64,000 nucleotides of DNA, from positions 4,464,001 through 4,528,000 of the forward strand of contig NZ_JACHNE010000001.1 of assembly GCF_014205255.1 (NCBI RefSeq), in the 5' to 3' direction. Source of the stretch: Streptomyces caelestis. GTDB taxonomy: Bacteria; Actinomycetota; Actinomycetes; Streptomycetales; Streptomycetaceae. A model generated the notes under the pieces. It saw only the letters and a list, made by a program, of their open reading frames with translations. It was not told the origin of the DNA and did not search any database. Positions 8,330 to 15,635 of this stretch are shown piece by piece. The position numbers and the translations under genes are program-made. Position 1 is the stretch's first letter. Every line of letters starts with the position of its first letter.

Positions 8330-9109
8330 ATGGCGCGACAGGAGCGCGCGATCCGCACCCGGCGGACCATCCTCGAAGCGGCCGCGGCCGTCTTCGACGA
8401 ACGCGGCTACACCTCGGCGACCATCGGGGAGATCCTCGACCGGGCGGGCGTCACCAAGGGCGCGCTGTACTTCCACTTCGGCTCCAAGGAGGAGCTGGCG
8501 GTGGGGGTGTTCGAGGAGCAGCTCGCGATCGCGCTCCCGCCGCAGTCCAGCAAGCTCCAGGAGCTCGTCGACTCCGGGCTGGTGCTGGCCCGCCGGCTGC
8601 GGTCCGAACCGCTGGTTCGCGCCAGTGTGGGGCTCGCCCTCGACCAGGGGGCCATGGACCTCGACCGCACGCCGGCCTTCCGGATGTGGATCGACCAGAA
8701 CGTGCAGATGCTGGCCGAGGCGAAGGCGCAGGGTGAACTGCTGCCGCACGTCGACGTGGCGGAGACGGCGGAACTGCTGGTCGGCAGCTTCTCAGGCGTG
8801 CAGCTGCTGTCCCAGCTGCGCTGCCAGCGGCAGGATCTGGAGCGCCGTATCGTCGTGATGTTCGAACACTTCCTGCCGGGCATCGCCGTTCCCGCGGTAC
8901 TGGCCCGGCTCGACATCTCGGTGGAGCGGGCCGAGCTTGTGCTGGCGCAGGCGCAGGCGCAGGCGCAGGGGCGGGTGCCCGGACATGGGCAGGTGCCCGG
9001 ACAGGGTCAGGTGCCGGGGCAGTCCCAGATGCCGGGCCAGGGCCAGGGGCCGGAGCAGGGGCGGGTGCAGGAAGGGGCTGTGCCGACGCAGGTCTCGTCG
9101 GGGGCGTAG
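8330..9109 (+). CDS. Gamma-butyrolactone receptor, TetR family (ArpA/ScbR type)
   Basis: A 259-residue TetR protein. The N-terminus MARQERAIRTRRTILEAAA and the turn GVTKGALYFHFGSKEELA closely follow the ArpA/ScbR/BarA family. The ligand domain has the family Trp in RMWIDQN. The ATG at 8330 is preceded by a perfect AGGAGG 6 bases upstream. The receptor core ends near residue 200; the last 55 residues are low complexity (QAQAQAQ, then VPGQ/GQ repeats), coded by short slipped repeats at about 8940-9090. Its place beside afsA and an ARE suggests it is the authentic hormone receptor that represses afsA and itself until the butenolide binds. Confidence 0.9.
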   Translation: MARQERAIRTRRTILEAAAAVFDERGYTSATIGEILDRAGVTKGALYFHFGSKEELAVGVFEEQLAIALPPQSSKLQELVDSGLVLARRLRSEPLVRASVGLALDQGAMDLDRTPAFRMWIDQNVQMLAEAKAQGELLPHVDVAETAELLVGSFSGVQLLSQLRCQRQDLERRIVVMFEHFLPGIAVPAVLARLDISVERAELVLAQAQAQAQGRVPGHGQVPGQGQVPGQSQMPGQGQGPEQGRVQEGAVPTQVSSGA

Positions 9110-9119
9110 AAGCCACGGG

Positions 9120-9146
9120 TTGTCCACAGCTGTGGAGTTGTCCACA
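9120..9146. promoter_or_regulatory. Two DnaA-box-like sites
   Basis: TTGTCCACA occurs at 9120-9128 and 9138-9146, matching the Streptomyces DnaA-box consensus exactly. CAGCTGTG separates them and makes the first part palindromic (TCCACAGCTGTGGA). Two boxes are too few for an origin, so a regulatory or DnaA-titration role is more likely. Confidence 0.5.
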
Positions 9147-9223
9147 GGGTCTGACGCGTTTCGGCCGTCGGCTGTACGGTCGCACGAGTTGATGTTCGTG
9201 CGCGTGCGGGGGAGGCGGTCGCT

Positions 9224-10657
9224 GTGACCAGGGACGGTGCTGGGGCTGAGGGCAGGGCGGCGCACGGGGTGACCCATCGGCTGCCCCGGGTGCGGGGTTT
9301 CGCCGAGTGGCCCTCCGAGGGCTCGCCCAAGGACGAGGGCAAGGCCCTGCGCCAGCGGGTCCCGCGCGGCGCGCACGCCACGCTCGACCTGGACGCGTCC
9401 CGGCCCGACGCGGTGAGCGCGGTCGAGGAGTCGGGCCGCGGCCGGCTCCCCGAGCTCACGCCCATGCGGGTCGGCCGCATGGCCGCCGCGCCGTTCGCGT
9501 TCCTGCGCGGCGCCGCGGGCCTCATGGCCTATGACCTGGCGCGCACCCCCATGACCCGGATCCGGGCGCAGATCTGCGGCGACGCCCACGCGGCCAACTT
9601 CGGCCTGTACGGCGACGCGCGCGGCGGTCTGGTCATCGATCTCAACGACTTCGACGAGACGGTGCTCGGCCCGTGGGAGTGGGACGTGAAGCGCCTCGCG
9701 GCGTCCCTGGTGCTCGCGGGCCGGGAGGCCGGAGCGGACGAGGAGAGGTGCCGCAAGGCGGCCTACGACGCGGTGGGCGCCTACCGCCGCACCATGCGGC
9801 TGCTGGCCAGGCTCCCGGTGCTGGACGCGTGGAACGCCATCGCGGACGAGGAGCTCGTCTCCCACACGGACGCCCATGACCTGCTCGGCACGCTGGAGCG
9901 GGTCTCCGAGAAGGCCCGCCACAACACCAGCGGCCGCTTCGCGGCCAGGTCGACGGAGGCCACGGAGGACGGCGGGCGCCGCTTCGTCGACGCCCCGCCG
10001 GTGCTCCGGCGCGTCCTGGACGCGGAGGCCGCGGCGGTGGCGGTGTCCCTGGAGGAGTACGTCGGCACACTGCCGGAGGACCGCCTGCCGCTCCTCGCCC
10101 GGCACGCGGTGCACGACGTGGCGTTCCGTGTCGTCGGCACGGGCAGTGTCGGCACCCGGTCCTACGTCGTGCTGCTCCTGGACCACCGGGGCGAGCCGCT
10201 CGTGCTCCAGGTGAAGGAGGCGCGTGCGTCGGCGCTGGTGCCGCATCTGGTGACGGCCGGTTTCGAGGCGCCGGTGGCCGACCACGAGGGGCGGCGGGTC
10301 GTGCTGGGGCAGAAGCGGATGCAGGTCGTGAGCGACATCCTGCTGGGCTGGACGACCGTCGACGGGCGCCCCTTCCAGGTCCGCCAGTTCCGCAACCGCA
10401 AGGGCAGCGTCGATCCGGCCGCCCTGGCCGCCGACCAGATAGACGACTACGGCCGCATGACCGGCGCCCTCCTGGCCCGCGCCCACGCCCACAGCGCCGA
10501 CCCCCGCCTCGTCGCCGGCTACTGCGGCAAGAGCGAGGAGCTGGACGAGGCGATGGCCGCGTTCGCCGTCGCCTACGCGGACCGGACGGAGGCGGACCAT
10601 GCGGACCTGGTGGCAGGTGTGCGGGCGGGGAAGGTCGCCGCGGAGATGGGGGTCTGA
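9224..10657 (+). CDS. DUF2252 family protein
   Basis: A 477-residue DUF2252 protein. Family hallmarks include MRVGRMAAAPFAFLRGA, the CGDAHAANFG motif, DLNDFDETVLGPWEWDVKRLA and a C-terminal RARAHAHSADPR-like segment (AHAHSADPRLVAGYCG). The fold is distantly kinase-like (aminoglycoside-phosphotransferase-type HGDxHxxN and D motifs), so phosphotransfer is possible, but no substrate is established. The GTG at 9224 follows GGGGGAGG. It is likely transcribed alone from the gap holding the DnaA boxes. Confidence 0.85.
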   Translation: MTRDGAGAEGRAAHGVTHRLPRVRGFAEWPSEGSPKDEGKALRQRVPRGAHATLDLDASRPDAVSAVEESGRGRLPELTPMRVGRMAAAPFAFLRGAAGLMAYDLARTPMTRIRAQICGDAHAANFGLYGDARGGLVIDLNDFDETVLGPWEWDVKRLAASLVLAGREAGADEERCRKAAYDAVGAYRRTMRLLARLPVLDAWNAIADEELVSHTDAHDLLGTLERVSEKARHNTSGRFAARSTEATEDGGRRFVDAPPVLRRVLDAEAAAVAVSLEEYVGTLPEDRLPLLARHAVHDVAFRVVGTGSVGTRSYVVLLLDHRGEPLVLQVKEARASALVPHLVTAGFEAPVADHEGRRVVLGQKRMQVVSDILLGWTTVDGRPFQVRQFRNRKGSVDPAALAADQIDDYGRMTGALLARAHAHSADPRLVAGYCGKSEELDEAMAAFAVAYADRTEADHADLVAGVRAGKVAAEMGV

Positions 10658-10728
10658 CCCGTGAGGGCCCTCGGACATGTGGTCGCGCGGAGCGCGGGAG
10701 CGGTCGCGCCGTGGCCTACGCTGGTCGG

Positions 10729-11640
10729 GTGACGACCCCGGAAGCTGAGCAGGGTGGTGGCGGCGCCGGTGAGGAACGGGTGACGCCCGAAGGTGACGCG
10801 ACGCGTGCCGAGGGCGGTGAGGAGCGCCCCGAGGGCGGCGCGGCGCCTGCCGAAGGTGACGCGGCGCGGCCCGAGGCGCGGCTGGAGCGGGCCGTGCGGG
10901 CCGCCGAGCAGGCGCTGATCGAGTACGAGATCGCGGTGGAGACCTTCCGCGTCGAGATCGAGAACTTCTCCCGGCTGCACGAACAGAAGCTCGGCCCGCT
11001 GTACGGCAGGCTGGAGGAGCTGGACGCCCGGATCCTCGAGGCCAGGGCCGCCCGCAGCGGCGATGCCGAGGACCGGCGCCGGGCGGAGGAGGCCCGGGCC
11101 CGGCTCGCGCCGATCCCCGGTGTCGAGGAGCTGCTGCACGGCTGGATGGACGACAGCGGCCTGTTCCCGGAGGCCGTGGCGATGCTCACGGACCAGGCGG
11201 TCCGGCCACCGCAGCGGGTCCGCCCCAGCGAGGAGGCCCGCAAGCTCTACCGCGAGCTGGCCCGCAAGGCCCACCCGGACCTGGCGCAGGAGGAGAAGGA
11301 ACGCGAGCGGCGCGAGGAGTTCATCACCCGGGTGAACGCCGCCTACGCCCGGGGCGACGTGGCGGAGCTGCGCGAGCTCGCCGAGGAGTGGGCCAAGGGG
11401 CCCGAGCTGAAGCGGGACCCGAGCCCTGCCGAGGAGCTCTACGCCCGGCTCGAATGGCTCGCCCAGCGCAAGGAGCTGCTCGCCCTGCTCGCCAAGGAGC
11501 TGGAGGAGAGCGCCATAGGCCACATGCTCCAGCTGGCCCCGGACGACCCGGACGGTCTCCTGGACGAGATCGGGCAGCAGCTGCTCACCCAGGTCGCCGA
11601 GCGGGAGCGGGAGCTGGCCGCGCTGCTCGCGGAGGGCTGA
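10729..11640 (+). CDS. J-domain-like coiled-coil protein
   Basis: A 303-residue soluble protein. The first 50 residues are acidic low complexity (EGDATRAEGGEERPEGG). A coiled coil spans residues ~50-110, and a partial J-domain with the HPD motif lies in YRELARKAHPDLAQEE (about residues 172-187). A second helical region (ELYARLEWLAQRKELLALL) closes the protein. J-domains stimulate DnaK ATPase, so this may be a specialised co-chaperone. The GTG at 10729 is chosen: a TACGCT -10-like hexamer lies about 7 bases upstream and there is no ribosome site, so the message is probably leaderless. Confidence 0.75.
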   Translation: MTTPEAEQGGGGAGEERVTPEGDATRAEGGEERPEGGAAPAEGDAARPEARLERAVRAAEQALIEYEIAVETFRVEIENFSRLHEQKLGPLYGRLEELDARILEARAARSGDAEDRRRAEEARARLAPIPGVEELLHGWMDDSGLFPEAVAMLTDQAVRPPQRVRPSEEARKLYRELARKAHPDLAQEEKERERREEFITRVNAAYARGDVAELRELAEEWAKGPELKRDPSPAEELYARLEWLAQRKELLALLAKELEESAIGHMLQLAPDDPDGLLDEIGQQLLTQVAERERELAALLAEG

Positions 11641-11687
11641 GCCGCGTTCCGGCCGGGCCAGGCGCCGGTTCGGGTAGCGTCGGACAC

Positions 11688-12035
11688 ATGAGTTTCGGAG
11701 CTGGTGTGCCCACGGTCGAGGTCGCGGACCTCAAGGACGGCGACTTCCTGCTGGACGTCCGGGAGGACGACGAGTGGAAGGCCGGTCACGCCGAAGGGGC
11801 GCTGCACATCCCCATCAGCGAGTTCGTCGCCCGGTACGGCGAGCTGACCCAGGCCGCCCCGCAGGACGGCCGGATCCATGTGATCTGCCGCTCCGGCGGG
11901 CGTTCCGCCCAGGTCACGATGTACCTGGCCCAGCAGGGCATCGACGCCGTGAACGTCGACGGCGGCATGCAGGTGTGGGAGGCGGCGGGCCGTCCCGTCG
12001 TGACGGACGACGGGAAGCCCGGGTTCGTCCTGTAG
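11688..12035 (+). CDS. Rhodanese-like sulfurtransferase, single domain
   Basis: A 115-residue single rhodanese domain. The active-site loop CRSGGRS has Cys at about residue 67, and the motifs LLDVRE and VDGGMQVWEAAGRP are typical. Such proteins carry sulfur as a persulfide in thiamine, molybdopterin or tRNA thiolation, or detoxify cyanide. A TAGCGT hexamer just upstream of the ATG suggests a near-leaderless message. It lies 47 bases after the J-domain gene. Confidence 0.88.
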   Translation: MSFGAGVPTVEVADLKDGDFLLDVREDDEWKAGHAEGALHIPISEFVARYGELTQAAPQDGRIHVICRSGGRSAQVTMYLAQQGIDAVNVDGGMQVWEAAGRPVVTDDGKPGFVL

Positions 12036-12084
12036 CGGCTGTAGCGGCTGTAGCGGCTGTAGCGGCTGTAGCGGCTGTAGCGCC
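12031..12084. repeat. 9-bp tandem repeat (6 copies)
   Basis: TGTAGCGGC is repeated five times, followed by TGTAGCGCC. The first copy supplies the rhodanese TAG stop codon, and each later copy adds another in-frame TAG. It is a slippage-prone microsatellite between convergent genes. Confidence 0.9.
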
Positions 12085-12109
12085 CTGTGGCGTCCGCCCG
12101 CCGGTGGGT

Positions 12110-13243
12110 TCAGGCCGGCGGGTGGGCCGCCAGCAGGTCGCCCAGGGCCTCCTCGTGCGCAGCCGCCGGGCCGAGCGACAGCTCCAGGTGCTTGGCCCAG
12201 GCGTGGTACCGGTGCAGGGGGTAGTCGACGTCGGCGCCGAACCCGCCGTGCAGATGCTGCGCGGTCTGCACGACCCGGCGTACGCCCTCCGCCGCCCAGA
12301 TCTTGGCGACGGCGACGTCACCGGCGGCGGGCAGCGCTCCCTGGGCCCCCGAGTCGATCCGCCACGCGGCCTGCCACAGCGTGGCCTCCATCGCGCGCAG
12401 GTCGATGTAGCGGTCGGCGGCCTGCACGGCGACGGCCTGGAAGGTCGCGATCGGGAAGCCGAACTGCTCCCGCTTGCTCGCGTACTCCCCGGTCATCCGC
12501 AGTACGCGTTCCCCGAGCCCGAGCGCCAGCGCACACGTCCCGGTGGCCAGCAGGTCCCGCAGCCACTCCCACGCCCCGTCGGCGTCGATCACGTCCCGGG
12601 CGGCCAGCCGCGCCGACTCCAGCCGCAGCTCGCCGAGCCGCTCGCCGCTCGTGGAGAACTGCTCGGCCAGGACGAGCCCCTCATGCCCCCGCGGGACCAG
12701 GGCCAGCACGGTCCGCCCGGTCCCCGTGTGCGCGGGGACGAGCGTGACGTCCGCGTCGTACGCCCAGGGCACCGCCGTCTGCACTCCGTCCAGCACCCAC
12801 GCCTCGCCGTCCTGCCGTGCGGTCACGGCCAGCTCGGCCGGGTCGTGGCCGGTGCGGCCGTGCGCGGCGACGGTGAGCACGAGCTCGCCCCGGCCCGCCC
12901 GGGCCAGCAGGGCGGACTTCGTCTCCTCGCCGCCGTAGGCCTGGACGGCGGCGGCTGCCGCGCTGCTCTCCAGCAGCGGCACCCTGGCCAGCACCCGCGC
13001 CGACTCCCGCAGCACCAGGCACAGCGCGATCGCGTCCAGGCCGGCCCCGCCGTACCGCGCGTCCAGCAGCAGGCTCAGCAGGTCGGCGTCGGCGAGCTTG
13101 GCCCACAGGGCGCGGTCGCAGGAGTCGGCGACGGCGCCCGGGGTGACGGCCGGACTGGGCACGGCGTCGGGGGCGACCCCGGCGAAGACGCCCTTCGCCG
13201 CCTCGGCCGCGGCCTGCTGCTCCTCGGTGAAGGTGAAGTCCAC
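12110..13243 (-). CDS. Acyl-CoA dehydrogenase, steroid-catabolic FadE-like
   Basis: A 377-residue acyl-CoA dehydrogenase. It starts with MDFTFTEEQQ and keeps the FAD-contacting GEYASKREQFGFPIATFQAV and TAQHLHGGFGADVDYPLHRY segments. The usual catalytic IYEGT segment near the C-terminus is replaced by LELSLGPAAAHEE. That is seen in non-canonical or partner subunits of steroid and side-chain acyl-CoA dehydrogenases. A perfect KstR-type palindrome 68 bases upstream supports a role in sterol or related acyl-CoA breakdown. No partner fadE is adjacent, so it may pair with a subunit encoded elsewhere or act alone. Confidence 0.85.
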   Translation of the reverse strand: MDFTFTEEQQAAAEAAKGVFAGVAPDAVPSPAVTPGAVADSCDRALWAKLADADLLSLLLDARYGGAGLDAIALCLVLRESARVLARVPLLESSAAAAAVQAYGGEETKSALLARAGRGELVLTVAAHGRTGHDPAELAVTARQDGEAWVLDGVQTAVPWAYDADVTLVPAHTGTGRTVLALVPRGHEGLVLAEQFSTSGERLGELRLESARLAARDVIDADGAWEWLRDLLATGTCALALGLGERVLRMTGEYASKREQFGFPIATFQAVAVQAADRYIDLRAMEATLWQAAWRIDSGAQGALPAAGDVAVAKIWAAEGVRRVVQTAQHLHGGFGADVDYPLHRYHAWAKHLELSLGPAAAHEEALGDLLAAHPPA

Positions 13244-13270
13244 GGTGCCTGTCCTTCCGGCCGGTCCCGT

Positions 13271-13300
13271 TGAGCTGACCTGAGCTGACGTGAGCTGACG
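13271..13300. repeat. 10-bp tandem repeat
   Basis: TGAGCTGACC, TGAGCTGACG and TGAGCTGACG lie head to tail between the acyl-CoA dehydrogenase start and the KstR-like site. They fall in the untranslated leader of that gene. Function is unknown. Confidence 0.7.
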
Positions 13301-13310
13301 GGCCGCAAGA

Positions 13311-13324
13311 TAGAACAGGTTCTA
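13311..13324. promoter_or_regulatory. KstR-type operator
   Basis: TAGAACAGGTTCTA matches the mycobacterial KstR consensus TNNAACNNGTTNNA at all fixed positions and is a 6-2-6 inverted repeat. It lies 68-81 bases before the acyl-CoA dehydrogenase start. KstR is a TetR repressor of cholesterol catabolism that responds to steroid acyl-CoA. Confidence 0.65.
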
Positions 13325-13384
13325 GAAGAAGGGAATGGGTGCGCGGGCGGGCGCCGTAGGGTGTCACTCCTGTGGGCGACCTGC

Positions 13385-13419
13385 CCGGTCGGCCTGCGGT
13401 CAGTTTCCGGTCGGCCTTC
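13385..13419. repeat. 35-bp dispersed repeat, copy 2
   Basis: Matches 4653-4687 at 31 of 35 positions. It is intergenic and is followed by further shortened copies of the same word up to about 13455. Confidence 0.5.
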
Positions 13420-13617
13420 AGCCGGCTTCGGGTTCGGTTCCGATCGGCTTCCGCGATGTGGTGACGGCCACGGCCGGAACCGGCGGAAGAGGCTGTGCCC
13501 GGGTGGGCGGCCTGAGTACCGTGCCCGTGCCGAGGCCGCGCAGCGGTGCGCGGGCGGTACGACGCCCTCGCGGCCGGGCGGACGGAACGACGGACCGGGA
13601 TCGTGGAACGGGGCGGA

Positions 13618-14427
13618 ATGGACGCGTACGACGGAGGGGCGAACGCCCGGCACGGGCCGGACCGGCCGGCCGAGCCGGGTGTGCCGGCCGTATCGGGCTG
13701 GTCTGTCGTGTCCAGCGGGTCTGCCATATCCGTCGGGCCTGCCGAGCCGGACCCGCCCGCCGCACCCCGCGCCGGCATCGCCGCGCTCTCCCTCCGCTAC
13801 CAGATCGGTGTCGCGCTGGCGCTCGCGGTCGTCGCCGTCGGGGTGTGTGTGCACCTCGGGATGACGTTCCTGCACGTCGCGCCGCCGAACACCGTCACCA
13901 GGGAGCATGGCAAGGCCGTGGACGACTGGATCTATCCGGAGTTCGAGCAGAACTGGAAGCTCTTCGCGCCGAACCCGCTCCAGCAGAACATCTCGATCCA
14001 GGTCCGCGCCGAGGTCCGGGACGGGGAGGGCGGGACGCTGACCACCGGCTGGTACGACCTGTCCGCCGAGGACGGCCGGGCCATCGACGGCAACCTGCTG
14101 CCCAGCCACACCCAGCAGAACGAGCTGCGCCGCGCCTGGGACTTCTTCCTCGCGACGCACGACGGTGAGAATCGCCCGGTGGGCCTGCGTGGCTCGCTCT
14201 CCGAGTCGTACCTGCGCCGGATCGTGGTGCTGCGCCTCGACCGCGACGACGCCGTGCGGGCCACCACCGGGGGCGGTGGTGCCATCGAACGCGTCCAGGT
14301 CCGCTCCCGCACCAGCAACGTGCCCCCGCCGGAGTGGAGCCGCGAGAAGGTCTCCACGACGCCGGCCTACCGGGAGCTGCCGTGGTGGCCGGTGCCGGCG
14401 GACGAGGCCGGGGGTGGCGTGCGGTGA
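13618..14427 (+). CDS. DUF5819 family membrane-anchored protein
   Basis: A 269-residue protein with a disordered N-terminus (Gly/Pro/Ala), one hydrophobic segment (about residues 60-85, IGVALALAVVAVGVCVHLG) and an extracytoplasmic domain. The W/F/P cluster FEQNWKLFAPNPLQQN is the DUF5819 hallmark. The ATG at 13618 is chosen on a GGGGCGG leader; an in-frame GTG 15 bases upstream is possible. Its stop overlaps the next gene (GTGA). DUF5819 and HTTM genes are repeatedly neighbours in Streptomyces, so the two probably form one membrane module. Molecular function is not known. Confidence 0.8.
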   Translation: MDAYDGGANARHGPDRPAEPGVPAVSGWSVVSSGSAISVGPAEPDPPAAPRAGIAALSLRYQIGVALALAVVAVGVCVHLGMTFLHVAPPNTVTREHGKAVDDWIYPEFEQNWKLFAPNPLQQNISIQVRAEVRDGEGGTLTTGWYDLSAEDGRAIDGNLLPSHTQQNELRRAWDFFLATHDGENRPVGLRGSLSESYLRRIVVLRLDRDDAVRATTGGGGAIERVQVRSRTSNVPPPEWSREKVSTTPAYRELPWWPVPADEAGGGVR

Positions 14428-15635
14428 ACCACTTCTCCCTGGCCGTCTCGCGCGGTATCGCACGGGTCACCGAGGCCGCCCTCGGCCCGTACCAGACCGC
14501 CGTGATCCGCATCGGCTTCGGCGCGACCTGGCTGCTCTTCCTGCTGCGCGAGTTGCCCCACCGCCACGAGCTCTACGGCCCCGACGGGCCCTGGAGCTGG
14601 GGTCTCGCCGAGCAACTGATCGGGACCAACAAGGCCTTCACCACTCTCCTGTGGTCGGACGGCCGGATCTGGTTCGAGACCGTCTACCTGCTCGCGATCC
14701 TCGCCAGTGCCCTGCTGATGCTGGGCTGGCGCACCCGCACCATGTCGGTGCTGTTCATGGTCGGGGTGCTGTCGCTCCAGAACCGCAGCGTCTTCATGGG
14801 CGACGGCGGCGACAACGTGCTGCACCTGATGTCGATCTATCTGGTGTTCACGCGCTGCGCCCAGGTGTGGTCGCTGGACGCCCGGCGGGCCGCGCGCGCC
14901 CGGGCGGCACACACGCGGGGCGAACGGGTCACGGACCGGACCGGCCCGGCCCTGTGGGGTGTGCTCGGGTTCGTGCTGGCGGGGGCGACGCTGGCCGGCC
15001 GGCTGGAGGGCGACTGGCTGATACCGGCGCTGCTGTGGACCGTGTGGCTGGCGCAGGCCCTGTGGTGGCTGGCCGGGCGCCGCGCGAAGCCCGGTGAGCC
15101 GCGGATCATGCTCGACGTCGTCGCCAACATCGTGCACAACGGCGCCCTGCTCGTGATCATGGCCGAGGCGTGCCTGATCTACGCGACGGCCGGCTGGTAC
15201 AAGATCCAGGGCTCCCGCTGGCAGGACGGCACCGCCGTCTACTACCCGCTCCACCTGGAGTACTTCTCACCCTGGCCCATGCTCGCCGACCTGCTGTCCG
15301 CCAGCGGCACGATGGTGATGCTCGTGACCTACGGGACGGTCCTCGTGCAGGTCGCCTTCCCGTTCACGCTGTTCAACCGGCGGGTGAAGAACGTCCTGCT
15401 GGCCGTCATGATCACCGAGCACGCCGTGATCGCCGTCGTCCTCGGGCTGCCGTTCTTCTCGCTGGCGATGATCGCCGCGGACGCCGTGTTCCTGCCGACG
15501 ACCTTCTTGCTCCGCATGGGCCGCTGGGCGGCACGCGCGCGTGACCGGCTGCTGCGGCGCGGCGGGCCCGCGCGGGCTTCTGAGCAGTACGCCCCCGAGC
15601 GCCCCGAGGCCACGCACGTAGGCTTCGGGACATGA
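14424..15635 (+). CDS. HTTM-domain integral membrane protein
   Basis: A 403-residue polytopic protein of the HTTM (horizontally transferred transmembrane) family, distantly related to vitamin K-dependent gamma-carboxylase. It has roughly seven or eight hydrophobic segments. Conserved features include FMGDGGDNVLHLMSIYLVFTR and the downstream YATAGWYKIQGSRWQDGTAVYY block. The GTG at 14424 overlaps the DUF5819 stop. The next gene starts inside its own stop codon, so three genes form an operon. The Lys of the carboxylase active site cannot be confidently placed, so enzymatic activity is open. Confidence 0.85.
   Translation: MNHFSLAVSRGIARVTEAALGPYQTAVIRIGFGATWLLFLLRELPHRHELYGPDGPWSWGLAEQLIGTNKAFTTLLWSDGRIWFETVYLLAILASALLMLGWRTRTMSVLFMVGVLSLQNRSVFMGDGGDNVLHLMSIYLVFTRCAQVWSLDARRAARARAAHTRGERVTDRTGPALWGVLGFVLAGATLAGRLEGDWLIPALLWTVWLAQALWWLAGRRAKPGEPRIMLDVVANIVHNGALLVIMAEACLIYATAGWYKIQGSRWQDGTAVYYPLHLEYFSPWPMLADLLSASGTMVMLVTYGTVLVQVAFPFTLFNRRVKNVLLAVMITEHAVIAVVLGLPFFSLAMIAADAVFLPTTFLLRMGRWAARARDRLLRRGGPARASEQYAPERPEATHVGFGT

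Larger units (their letters stand above)
13244..13617. other. 374-bp gap between acyl-CoA dehydrogenase and DUF5819 gene
   Basis: This divergent region holds the 10-bp repeats (13271-13300), the KstR-type operator (13311-13324), and copy 2 of a dispersed 35-base repeat (13385-13419) followed by related GGTCGGCTTCCG-like words. No protein-coding frame here has convincing codon structure. Confidence 0.7.

Noticed and set aside
9120..9146. Chromosome origin from DnaA boxes
   Set aside because: Only two boxes here and one at 21000, with no dnaA/dnaN genes and no AT-rich unwinding region.
12031..12084. Extension of the rhodanese gene through the 9-bp repeats
   Set aside because: The first repeat contains an in-frame TAG stop and every later copy repeats it.
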